This document shows, one piece after another, positions 1 to 12,587 of a DNA stretch of 64,000 nt (position 1 is the stretch's first letter; every line of letters starts with the position of its first letter). The DNA comes from Glandiceps talaboti. Taxonomy: Eukaryota; Hemichordata; Enteropneusta; Spengelidae. A model generated the notes under the pieces. That model had not been told where the DNA came from. It saw nothing but the letters and a program-made list of their open reading frames with translations, and ran no database searches. The stretch spans positions 20,224,449 through 20,288,448 of the forward strand of contig NC_135553.1 in assembly GCF_964340395.1 (NCBI RefSeq), written 5' to 3'. Both the position numbers and the translations under genes were made by a program.

Positions 1-1637
1 ACATCATTGCGATTAAATTCCAGCCTCACATAATTTTGCTGTAATAGTTGCCATGGCAACGAGCAGATGATTTTCATGTCATTTGAGCTAGCGCGCTGGA
101 TTTTTTTCAAGCCGGGGCCTCTTTTAGGTCGACCCTACAATGATAGTTGCAAGAGGCACTTGAAAAAATTGTGTTCGAAACGGAATATATGCGATGTCCG
201 CCTGAACGTGGCGAGGTGTTCATGCGTTGCGGGTCGGTTAATAAGGTTAGAGGGCCAACATTAGCGACAACCTCTTAATCTGGTAATTCAAACCGACAAA
301 CTCGTTTTAGCTGATATGTAGCCTGTTATAGACTTTTAATAAAGCAATGACACTCGATAGCTTCATTCAACGTAGCCGACTTTGCCATACAGAATGGTGT
401 TGGTGTGTACGGTTGGCCTTTTTTCGAATTCACGCAAAAACAGAAATGAAACCTTACACATGACGCCGGTAGCTGAGACGTGGTATTTTCTGGAGTCGAT
501 ATGAATGGAGTGTACTTAATCTTTGTCAAACCGTGGTATTTCTATTACGTTCTGAATTCATATTAGGGGTTAAAGGTCAAGGAGATATTCGAATACGTTT
601 TTAATCTCCTGCCCAGTGTATTTGAACACACATCGTGGTTTGATTGGGAGGGAAAGTAGGCCAACACATGTTGTAATGTTGTGATTTTATATGACAGGTT
701 TAACTTTTCTCTGATGCCGTGGTAAAGATAGGAGGTATCAGGTCACACGTCATAATTGCGAACAACATCGGGTACATGCATCCAGAGGGTTTTTCATTGA
801 CCCGGTGTAACAGACAACGTACTGCAAATACCTCAAGTTATCCTCGCATAACGTAATTCTATGTACACAAGCATATATGGTGCGACCCTGCATATCACTC
901 CACACAACATACAGTAGACTATTTATTCGAGATGTCTGTAGATGTATTACGTTATATCGACGATTGTGTTCCTACACTTCATGTAGATGTTGTAACCTTG
1001 ACTTGCAGGCTGCCCTTAGTGATGAAGCATAGCATTCATTCATTCACTCATTCATTCGACTCCCTCTACATATTCCGCATTTTGATTATATATCTCGACT
1101 AAAAGTATCTTAAAAAGGACAGGTAGTATATGACGTCACAGCTCGATTTACCGCCATTTTATTATCCCTCATCGGATTGTGTTGAAACCGTGTGACGAAT
1201 ATTCGACGTTAGCCCTGTAACCTATGATGTAGTTTTCGATCTTGTGATAACTAAATATGCTAGTTACTTTTTTTTAAATATTTTTCGATATTATGTTTAT
1301 TCTTCATTACTAGCATTACGTCACCAAATTATATTTTTTTATCCAATCAATGCAATATTTCCTTCAGAGAGTAGGGAATGATGAATGTTTTTAATATCTG
1401 TATTTTCATTACATTTCATATGCTCTGACAAAGCTTTATTGACCAAGGGTGATTTCTCTAATTTTAATAATGTATAAACAAATTACATTACCTGATTTCA
1501 TGTTTTGGAATATGTTGATTGAGTGTCAGCAATATTAAATTCTAAAAGTAAAGTATTGATTATTTGTCACAGAATATCGATTACTGTGTAAAAATAGCAC
1601 CGCTGTGTATATATAGTTATTGATAATTTATGAACCA
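1..1637. other. Non-coding stretch, no gene seen
   Basis: AT-rich sequence with only short open frames that lack domains, codon bias or plausible splice partners. A small CATT repeat lies near 1030-1055. I see no RNA gene or mobile element with recognisable ends. Confidence 0.5.
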
Positions 1638-1960
1638 TAAGTGTGGTGTGATGTGATGTGATGTGATGTGATGTGATGTGATGTTTTATAGTGTGGTGTG
1701 GTGTGGCATGCTGTGCTGTGATGTGCTGTGGTGCGCTGTCTTGTGCTGTCTTGAGTTGTGTTGGGCTGTGTTGTGTTGTGCTATGTTGTGTTGTGTTGTA
1801 CTGTGCTGTGCTATGCTATGTTGTGCTGTGTTGTCATGTCATTTGATGTCATGCCGTGTCATCTGATATGTTCCACTGTGTGTTGTGATGTGATGTGATG
1901 CGATGCGATGCGATGCGATGTGACGTGATGTAATGTAATGTAATGTGCTATGACACGACA
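1638..1960 (+). repeat. Degenerate TGATG/TGTGC satellite-like tract
   Basis: The tract starts with pure 5-bp units (tgatg), passes into a degenerate mixture of tgctg, tgttg and ctgtg units, and returns to gatgt/gatgc units. The open frame across it is rich in Cys, Leu and Val only because of this composition, so it is not a gene. Confidence 0.8.
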
Positions 1961-2031
1961 AACATTTTTGTCCTTAGTTTAAATGTTACATGTGATGGTA
2001 CACTTGTCCACTGACCGAAACGAACCCCCCC

Positions 2032-2124
2032 CCCACACACACACATATACATACATACATACATACATACATACATACATACATACATACATACATACAT
2101 ACATACATACATACATACATACAC

Positions 2125-2155
<31 letters not shown>

Positions 2156-2182
2156 CACATACACGTACGTACGTACGTACAT

Positions 2183-2248
<66 letters not shown>

Positions 2249-2256
2249 CACACCAA
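2032..2256 (+). repeat. Compound microsatellite CA/CATA/CAGA/CGTA/CATA/CA
   Basis: Pure blocks follow one another: a C run, (CA)n, (CATA)n of about 75 bp, (CAGA)n, a short (CGTA)n, (CATA)n and a final (CA)n. Open frames on both strands here (YIHTYIHT and MYVCMYVC types) are translations of the repeat. Confidence 0.95.
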
Positions 2257-2574
2257 TTTTACTATAGTATAGAAAGAGCACACCAGACTTTGCATAGAGG
2301 AAGTACATTAACAATTTGTAACAATACTACCATAGATTGTTGCCATGTAACAAATATATGTATTTCTGGAAGAAAATAGACTGTATGAATTGTAAGAATT
2401 GTGGAATGATAGATTCATTGCAACACATATATTTAGAACTTTGTCAAGTGAAGAAGCTTTGGCATACGATTTCCAATATCATAAGTCAACATTTGCAAAG
2501 AAATTGTAGTTTAAAAAGACAATTATATAAAACTGCTCCTCCAATCTGTAATGGCTGTACATCTAAGAAACCAA

Positions 2575-2725
2575 TAACACAGGGGACATTTGGAAAACGA
2601 TAGAAAACATAACTACCTGAACGAGACACTCACACATGATAAAAATTACAGTAAAATTAAATTTTAAAAAAAAAATATTCTAAAATTGAGTGTAATCGGA
2701 ACCACACACATTTTTTTATTAGGCC
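2575..2725. mobile_element. Fragment of the 'GGTTCCG' TIR element (family F)
   Basis: The end 'gtaatcggaaccacacac' followed by a T run and 'aggcctaat' matches the ends near 10070, 21260 and 49380. The inner part (gacactcacacatga, and the preceding 'ggaaaacgatagaaaac') resembles the 49.25-49.35 kb copy. The opposite end is not found, so this is a truncated copy. Confidence 0.55.
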
Positions 2726-3345
2726 TAATAGGGAGATAGAAGAGGCATCGTAAGTGTTCACCAATGTGAGTCACGTACAATCACGCGTTATCTTAATCTT
2801 TAGTAACTACAACTTGTGATTGATATCACTCTCCCTCCGGACTGGTCCTATTCCAGAAATGGTAAACCGTGACATTATGAGGTTTTAACCCCCGGTGCAT
2901 AGTAAAAACCAATTACCATGTCTAAAAATTATGACGACTCTTTCTAGTTGTGGGGTATTATCTCCCCATGTTTATTCAGTATGTTTCACAAAGAATGGAT
3001 ATTTGAGTGACTCACATCACAGTGACTAAAACTCATGACTTTTGGAATATTATAGGTTACTGTATGAAGGGCTATATGGGGGAACAGGAATCGAACCGAC
3101 CATAAAATGGTGAGGTCTTCAAATTCTATACATACATACATTCGATAAGGAAACATTGACCACTTTAGCTAGGTCAATTGAAAAAAAAAGTGTATTTTCC
3201 TTTCTAATTTAACGGCCTTCGTTGGCTACATTTCATTGTAAGAATAGAAATCACTGGGAGACGTAATAGTACATATGCACGGTGGAAAGGTTGAAATCTA
3301 ATAAACTGCAGTTTTTCGTTTCTAAGAAAAGGAACTCGAACTAAC
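2726..3345. other. Non-coding stretch, nothing recognised
   Basis: No supported reading frame, hairpin or repeat. A tRNA-like B-box string (aatcgaacc) at about 3090 has no matching A box or cloverleaf around it. Confidence 0.4.
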
Positions 3346-3539
3346 ATGCATGAATGCATGCATGCATGCATACATACATACATACATACATACATACATA
3401 CATACATACATACATACATACATACATACATACATACATACATACATACATACGGACGGACGGACGGACGGACGGGCAGGCAGGCAGGCAGGCAGGCAGG
3501 CAGGCATACATACATACATACATACATACATACATACAT

Positions 3540-3574
<35 letters not shown>

Positions 3575-3650
3575 TACCCTATATATGTTTGGGGGTCTGC
3601 GTGTATGTGTGTGTGTGTCTGCGTGTGTTTGCCTATGTGTATATACATGT
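3346..3650 (+). repeat. Compound microsatellite CATG/CATA/CGGA/GGCA/CATA/CA, then GT-rich
   Basis: Successive pure tetranucleotide blocks occupy 3346-3575: CATG, CATA of about 80 bp, five to six CGGA, about seven GGCA, CATA and CA. A degenerate GTGT/GTAT region continues to about 3650. The 4-bp register is kept through all tetranucleotide blocks. Confidence 0.95.
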
Positions 3651-3659
3651 ATTCTCGAA

Positions 3660-4115
3660 CCACTATGGTCTGAGATGTATCGCCAACTGTTCGATGTTTA
3701 TATATACCGCGCTAAAAGCAACATAGGCAAATGATGACGCAGACAAGTGTGTAACTCGTTAACGTCAAATATTCGAGAAGAGCGTTAATGGTTTATTTTC
3801 ACATCTAGTTGTATCTCAACGAGTACTCGAAAATATCACTTTTCTTATAGCAATATGATGTTACAACATGGAATGTAATTTCTTTCTTTAAGTGCGACAG
3901 CCATCAAGGTGTTTACGTATTACATGAATTTGCTCTCACTTTCGAGACATCAGACAAAATCTAAAATATCCATAAGCTGCAAAACACCCATTCTAGACAG
4001 TGAGATAGGCGACACAGCACGTTTCTTACATTCAAGACTTGACCCGTACCCATACCTCACAGCGTCTCTGTACTAATTATAGAGATTATTTTTTCCAATG
4101 TTGTTGTTTAGGTAG
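3660..4115. other. Non-coding stretch, nothing recognised
   Basis: No supported coding frame or element ends were seen. Confidence 0.35.
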
Positions 4116-4330
4116 GTATAGGTACGTAGCTACTTAGGTAGATAGGTAGGTAGATATATAAGTAGGTAGTTATGTATGTATGTATGTATGTATGTATGTA
4201 TGTATGTATGTATGTGTATGTAATAATGTATGTATGTATGTATGTGCGTATGTATGTATGCATGTATGTGTGTATGTGTGTGTGTGTGTATGTTATAATG
4301 TATGTATGTATTTATGTATGTATGTATACC
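4116..4330 (+). repeat. TAGG/TATG microsatellite
   Basis: A TAGG-like start (about 4116-4165) changes into (TATG)n with interruptions by TAATAATG and GTGTGT. Open frames across it are repeat translations. Confidence 0.9.
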
Positions 4331-5689
4331 CATTACTCATTCTATATACATATCTGCCCATTCACATAATCGTGTCGAGATACTAGGTACGTAATATAAA
4401 GTTTTGCGCAAAAAGAGTTAAATATTTATATTTGAATGTTGTTAACACATCTTATAATCATGTGGACGTACAACGAGATTACTGACTATGACGTCATACC
4501 AATCCACAAAGAACAATATGGCTTGTATTTTTAAGGTCACCTGGTAAAAACGCAAAATGAAGAGATTTAAAGAGTAGGGTATAAAATTAATGTCAGTGAT
4601 TATGATGGATGCTTCGTTTATGGAACAATAACAAAATTGCTCTCTCGTAAAAAGGATGACATAAAAACACATAAGAAAGAATGTAGTCTTATATATATCA
4701 AAATTATGATGACTAATGAATGACATCTATTAATTAAAGTAGGTCTGCAGTTGACATAAACGTGTTGACGCACACACACTATTCATTACGAACCTTCTTT
4801 TCATACATTTCAATACATATACATTGCCAGTGACGTGTGATGAATGAAGCATAAAAAGCCACTCCACAAATCAAGCAACTGAGCTGGGATTTATTGAAAT
4901 TGATAGGCAACTATAATAAATTAATATCACTTTTTGTACCAGTGAAATGTTTTCTCCACGGTTACGTTGATGAGTGAGTAAGATTTGTGCGATATTACAC
5001 TACTACCTGGCCTTCGGTTATGAGTGCTGAAATAACATAAATCAAATACTTCTGATGATATACTGTGCAAATAAACTTGCCCCTCAGATAATACATACAA
5101 TAGCAGCATTGGTTTTATGCATGTTATCAATTTGAGAACAGTTTGGCTTCAAGCAAGTTATTACTTTGGAACATGTAGCTTATTTGCAATATGTTTATGC
5201 CACATTTAATAACAAAGAATCAGAAGACGAAATAATTGCTTTTTAACACAGAATTAGGTTTAACACTATTAATGCAAAGAAAACAAGCCAAGGCTAAATA
5301 GTTTTTTTCACGAAACGTCTTCTAATAATAATGTTAATGAAAACTACATCACAATGTGTTTTCGAAAATTTCGAAATTTCTCGAACGAAAATGATGCCAT
5401 TGAGTTCTCCTCAATGGGTAGGTTTTCTGCATCAAAGTTGTTTTGTATGAATAATGGAATTCACGTAAAATGTTGTAGTGATTTTGACTGTCTCTCAGAA
5501 TACGATCGGGTACGTTCATTTCCGACAGAAAAAACCGTATGGCGTCGTCAAGATCAGTATCACGTTTATGGAAGGAATAATTTACTTTTGCCTCAATTCT
5601 ACTTCGTTTACAAAGCGTAAACACATACCTGACAATGCAATAAGATTTTGTTAAACGTTTCGTTGTTTGTTGTCATCGTTGTTTAGTGT
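4331..5689. other. Non-coding stretch with two overlapping antisense open frames
   Basis: Open frames of 88 and 91 residues overlap on opposite strands at 5349-5624. Neither carries a domain or splice context that I recognise, and they cannot both be coding. The rest of the stretch shows nothing. Confidence 0.4.
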
Positions 5690-7970
<2,281 letters not shown>

Positions 7971-8268
7971 CAATTAAAGTGGCCATGTCTATTTTGGATT
8001 TTTAATTCATAAAACAATGGTATCATGGCTTCCAGCTTTAAAAAATCAATGTGAAACAACATCGACCAATTGTTTGTATCTTAATACCAATTGCAAAACC
8101 ATAATAAATGTGCAAAATGTTTTGTTACTTTATTTACAATAACAAACTTGACTTGGCATATGTTGTTTCACATAGATTATTCAAGTAGGAAGCCATAATG
8201 AATTTTTTTTTATAAATGAAAAATCCAAAATAAATACCCAGTCCTCATCCATATGACCATTACTTTAG
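7971..8268. mobile_element. Fold-back MITE, 'AAAGTGGCCAT' family (family B), copy 1
   Basis: The left end 'aaagtggccatgtc' and right end 'catatgaccattacttta' are inverted relatives. 'atcatggcttcc' on the left pairs with 'ggaagccataatg' on the right, and 'gtgaaacaacat' with 'atgttgtttcac', so the roughly 300-bp unit folds on itself. Related copies lie at 19820-19934, 60533-60893 and 63137-63412. A flanking TA on the best copies suggests a Tc1/mariner-like origin, but this is inference. Confidence 0.75.
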
Positions 8269-8705
8269 CTTTCATTGTATGTGGCATATTTTATGCATTC
8301 ATTGTCTAATAATCCACTTCATCTTACGAAAATATCAAAGCTTTGAGTATTTATCGTGTAAGATTGACCCAAATATCCACAGTGTGATGTCTCATCATTC
8401 TTTATATTTATCTAGATTTATGCATATATTAAAGATGTGGAATAACTCTCCATATGTGTTCTATAGTTTATGTGTTGTAGAAATTTGTTCGTTCCTTTGA
8501 CTAGATACTACTGACGTTCCCTGTTTGTCTTTTTAGATTATTCAACAAATGTTATGGATTCTTCAATAAAGCATTGGGATCACTTCGATGCAGTAATAAT
8601 AATGTCGAGACGAATTCACCGTGGGTGGCACGTACTGCCCATCTGTATTAAAGACGAATAGGTCACGCAGCATGAGGTATCCACTGAACGTAATGAACTT
8701 GGAAG

Positions 8706-8763
8706 AATTGACTTTGAGGACAATTGAATGAACTTGACGTTGAGGTCAATTGAATGAATTTAG
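8706..8763 (+). repeat. Short direct duplication before the PPxY gene
   Basis: 'gaggacaattgaatgaactt' is followed by 'gaggtcaattgaatgaattt', a duplication of about 30 bp immediately upstream of the open frame. No function is evident. Confidence 0.6.
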
Positions 8764-8799
8764 AAGAACTGGCATAATTGCATTTCAAATCGTTACCTG

Positions 8800-9588
8800 A
8801 TGCTATATACAGTTGACGTCACTGGAGACAACATTTTGTCCTGTTGGAGTTCCTCCAAACTGAACAAATTGTCCGAATCTCAAATAATGTTGACTTCGGT
8901 GGCCAATTTCAACCGAAATCATCTCCAGACGGCACATCTAGAATTTCTACCTCCGTGCTTCAAAGAGCACAGTCGGAAAATTCTTATGTTTATGCTAGGA
9001 ATCGTAAGTTTCATTGCAGGTGTGTGGAACGCTACCTACCCTCCATCAGACAGGACGTTGTATATAATTTGCATACTGTCGGCCATTTTTGGATGCCTAG
9101 CTTGCTTCATCGTTGCCTTATCGTGTGTCAAGAGGGCGAGTTTACACCATATACTGTGCCGAACTGAAAGGCGAGAAACAAGACACAGGGAGAGAATGGC
9201 ACCAGTTCCGATGGACGCGATTATAGGAGACATTTTACATCCAATGTCCGATAGCAGCACTCCATCTGACGATCCGCCGTTACCGGACACTGCAACAATG
9301 GAGGGGATGGGGCCCCCTCCTTATAATGGTGCTGTGTGCAGCATTGCATCCCCGTTCGACATTTTCAGTCCCCGTAACGATATCATCGTAGAGAACGAAC
9401 AAGATTCCGATTCGATCGATGGTACCGATATTGGTGATCCCCCGCCTTACGATCAGGATGACGTCGTGCGTGCATACGGAGACCCTCCACCCGCCTATGA
9501 TAGTATTGATGCCGAAGAGCCAATAGACGCTGCCATCATCGATACCGGGATAGTGGAACCTCCGCCTCCGTACGATGAAATCACTTGA
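8800..9588 (+). CDS. Two-pass membrane protein with four PPxY motifs
   Basis: This encodes 262 residues; the frame is open from 8764, after a TAG at 8761. I see two hydrophobic segments at about residues 61-80 (starting [11 protein letters not shown]) and 87-110 ([12 protein letters not shown]). A basic stretch ([22 protein letters not shown]) follows directly, so the long C-terminal tail is probably cytosolic. The tail is acidic and proline-rich, with PPxY at about 172-175, 214-217, 230-233 and 255-258, the last five residues from the C-terminus. PPxY is the known ligand for WW domains of NEDD4-family ubiquitin ligases, so a trafficking or ubiquitin-adaptor role is a reasonable inference, not shown. 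The start could also be the internal Met30, or coding could begin in an upstream exon. No family name is recognised. GC and codon use are clearly higher than in the flanks, which supports real coding. Confidence 0.7.
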   Translation: MLYTVDVTGDNILSCWSSSKLNKLSESQIMLTSVANFNRNHLQTAHLEFLPPCFKEHSRKILMFMLGIVSFIAGVWNATYPPSDRTLYIICILSAIFGCLACFIVALSCVKRASLHHILCRTERRETRHRERMAPVPMDAIIGDILHPMSDSSTPSDDPPLPDTATMEGMGPPPYNGAVCSIASPFDIFSPRNDIIVENEQDSDSIDGTDIGDPPPYDQDDVVRAYGDPPPAYDSIDAEEPIDAAIIDTGIVEPPPPYDEIT

Positions 9589-9812
9589 TGAAAAAAAAAA
9601 CATTAGTGGTTTTGCGATAACAAGGGAGTCACTCAGTGGATGGTCGTTAGTACATATTGAACGTGTTCTTGTCATGAGTGATGAGGTGTGAAGGCCTTTA
9701 GGCCTGCAGGTCGTTGACGTGCTTTTGTCATCATTATTTCGGAGACATCGCATTGTATTACGTACTTTGTAATGGGAGACTTTATAACAAAAAAGCAACT
9801 GTATAAATATAT
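9589..9812. other. 3' flank of the PPxY gene
   Basis: An A10 run follows the stop codon directly. I see no canonical AATAAA within 150 bases. The open frame antisense to the gene across this stretch is a shadow. Confidence 0.4.
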
Positions 9813-9952
<140 letters not shown>

Positions 9953-10063
9953 TGACTAATATAACCACGTTTAGTAAAATCTTACATGTCACCTGAGCAC
10001 TTAAATTCTACAAGGTAACATGACTAAGTACCCCATTCTTAATTATCATGCTACTCTGCCTAT

Positions 10064-10433
10064 ATTAGGTCTAATTAAAAAAGATTGTGTGGTTCCGATC
10101 ACGCTCATGGTAGGGTAGTAGATTTTTTTGTTTTATTTTTTTATATATATATTTTTCCGTATGTGGGTGTCTAGTAGTTATGTTTTCCGTTGTTTTCTAT
10201 ATGGTCTCTGTGTTATTGGTTTCTTCTCATCAGCCATTACAGATTGGAAGACAGTTTCATATTGTCTCTTTAAGTTGATCTTAGTTTCCGCATCCACTAT
10301 TTCTTCCGAGACTTCACAATTTTCGCGGTTTTATTAAATTTTTTTCGAATACGTAAAACCAAAGTTTAAGGTCGGCGTGAAAAACTAACTGGGGTCGGGT
10401 AACCGGAACCAAACACTTTTTTTACGTCTTACA
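10064..10433. mobile_element. TIR element, 'GGTTCCG' family (family F), copy 2
   Basis: The left end 'attgtgtggttccgatca' is inverted at the right end as 'gggtaaccggaaccaaacac'. Both are preceded or followed by A/T runs and a 'taggtct/acgtctta' margin. The interior (about 330 bp) has no transposase frame, so it is non-autonomous. Confidence 0.65.
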
Positions 10434-11367
10434 GGAAGCCATGAACGACGACAGATGTTTCCTAAAAACGCGTCCTTGACATTGAACTTACAAATTATCG
10501 ATATATTATGGATGACTTGGTTAATATGTATAGCCTGTCTTTTTTCTTTCGTGTTGGTGTAAGCATTATTATTCGTTTCCTTATATTCGTTTTTAAAAAA
10601 TATCTTTATAAACCAAAATTTCTTTATGGTCAAAAGTGCATCATAAAGCCAGAAAGACCGTAATATAGCTAGACATAGATTGGCCCTATTTGTTTTACGT
10701 ATTCCTAACCCTCGACGTTGGTAACTGTCATGGCAACGGGTCACTATGAAGTACGTATGTATCAAATCTTTTTAGCACAATTTGATAAATGTATTTAATT
10801 TATTTAATTGTTTATGAATATATTTATTTATATATTTATGACTTTGTTTGTATATTTTCTTTTTGATAGTATTCGTCATAATTATTGTATTATATTTTGA
10901 TTTGATTTGATTTGATTCGGTTGGATATGATTGATCTGAGTGATCCATCTCTTTATCAAACGCGATAGTTTGACATGCGCAGTGAAACAAAGCGTGTACT
11001 GTACTTGCACTTCCATGGTTATTCCTGTCTCCCTGCATAACATTCGGGTCATTGAACATTACCATTAAGGCATACCTATATGTTTTAATCAAAAGATGTT
11101 CAGTGCTGAAAGCTATATGGCAGTGGCAAGAGCCGAAATACCTGATTAAAAATATATGGATGGTAGGTAACAACCACTTAACGACCTCAGAGGTCAAGAG
11201 TCGCTATTCTACAAAGAATGACCCTTTTATATGTGGAGTATTTGAACTGCAATGTGTGACTCACCTTGGAAATGATCTCGTCCAGAATCCATCATCTTCA
11301 AATATACAGTGGAAGCGAGATGACTTGAAATAAAACGTCATCTGGCTCGACATAGCTCTCACTAACA
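10434..11367. other. Non-coding stretch, nothing recognised
   Basis: A 141-residue and a 93-residue open frame lie antisense to each other near 10.8-11.3 kb with low-complexity Lys/Asn/Ile content. Neither looks coding. A short GATTT repeat lies at 10896-10916. Confidence 0.4.
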
Positions 11368-11371
11368 TTGC

Positions 11372-11434
<63 letters not shown>

Positions 11435-11527
11435 CATACACACACACCTATCTATCTACCTACCTACCTACACACACACACATACACACACACATACACA
11501 TACATATACATACATACATACATACAT

Positions 11528-11564
<37 letters not shown>

Positions 11565-11631
11565 TACATACATACATACATACATACATACATACATACA
11601 TACATACATACATACATACATACATACATTT
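11368..11631 (+). repeat. Compound microsatellite CAGA/CTAC/CA/CATA
   Basis: (CAGA)n of about 60 bp at 11371-11431 is followed by CA, CTAC, CA/CATA mixtures and a final (CATA)n to about 11630. Confidence 0.95.
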
Positions 11632-11945
11632 ACAGAAAAGAGAGGTTCACAGACAGTCAGACATATACACTTTCACATGCATAGTTCAATTGTGCTCATA
11701 AGCTTGAAAAGCATAAACAAAAGTACATCGTCCGGAGGGCGCTTCTACCAATCCCCATCCAAAAGTCAGATTTGTCTACATCGATCTGATCATTTTACCC
11801 TGGGCACTTCACCTGGGTGTTTAAAGACGTTGTGCAAAATAGTAACCATTTGTTGACTCTCAAAAGATTTATCTTTATCGTGTTTTGTATACAAATGTAT
11901 TATATATTTTTCCATTGTTCGTAAAACGACGCCACTGCAAGCCTT

Positions 11946-12109
11946 GGTAGTCAAGTTATTTTAACATTTAGTATAACGTCTTGCTTGGTGGGACTATTTT
12001 GATGTAAGCCGTGTATAACATGTGAATGGTAGTCAAGTTATTTTAATATTTAGTATAACGTCTTGCTTGGTGGGACTATTTTGATGTAAGCCGTGTGTAA
12101 CATGTGAAA
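11946..12109 (+). repeat. 82-bp tandem duplication
   Basis: Two adjacent units begin 'ggtagtcaagttatttta' at 11946 and 12028 and differ by only a few substitutions (for example acattt/atattt and gtata/gtgta). This indicates a recent duplication. Confidence 0.9.
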
Positions 12110-12317
12110 TAAGTCATTTTTAAAAAAAAATAAGATATATTCCCTGAAAACATCAACATCAAGAAACATCTTACTAGCATTGTTACAGTGTCTTTGCATG
12201 AGCTACCATTATCTTCAGATAAGCGCCAAATCATATACATTGTAACAAAGTAGTATTCTTTCAGGCATGTCAATGGATTAAAATGTAACATTTTTTTGTC
12301 ATGTCAGATAATAGTGT

Positions 12318-12587
12318 GGTAATGCTAGTAAGATATGTGTCAAGATAAATAATAAACTGTAGCAATTAATGTTAGTAAGCTATTTATCGAGATAAATAAT
12401 AAAATGTAGCAATGTTAGTAAGCTATTTATCGAGATAAATAATAAAATGTAGCAATGTTAGTAAGCTAGTTATCGAGATAAATAATAAAATGTAGCAATG
12501 TTAGTAAGCTATTTATCGAGATAAATAAAATGTAGCGATGTTAGTAAGATAAAATGTAGCAATGTTAGTAAGCTATTTGTCAAGCAA
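12318..12587 (+). repeat. 43-bp minisatellite with an inverted TTATC/GATAA core
   Basis: About six units of 43 bp contain 'gttagtaagctatttatc' and 'gagataaataataaaatg'. The last units are shortened by internal deletion. TTATC-GA-GATAA inside each unit is a small inverted repeat. Confidence 0.9.

Noticed and set aside
1948-2314. Open frames on both strands made of VCVCVC/MYVCMYVC/HTYIHT
   Set aside because: Products of the CA/CATA microsatellite; the same occurs at 3204-3734, 4130-4386, 5651-6009, 11368-11856 and 57704-58226.
3078-3110. tRNA B-box-like string 'aatcgaacc'
   Set aside because: No A box at the right distance and no cloverleaf could be drawn.
5349-5624. Two overlapping antisense frames of about 90 residues
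   Set aside because: Nothing decides between the strands, and no family is recognised for either.
10772-11197. 141-residue minus-strand frame
   Set aside because: The C-terminal part is Lys/Asn/Ile low complexity from AT-rich DNA, an opposing frame overlaps it, and there is no domain.
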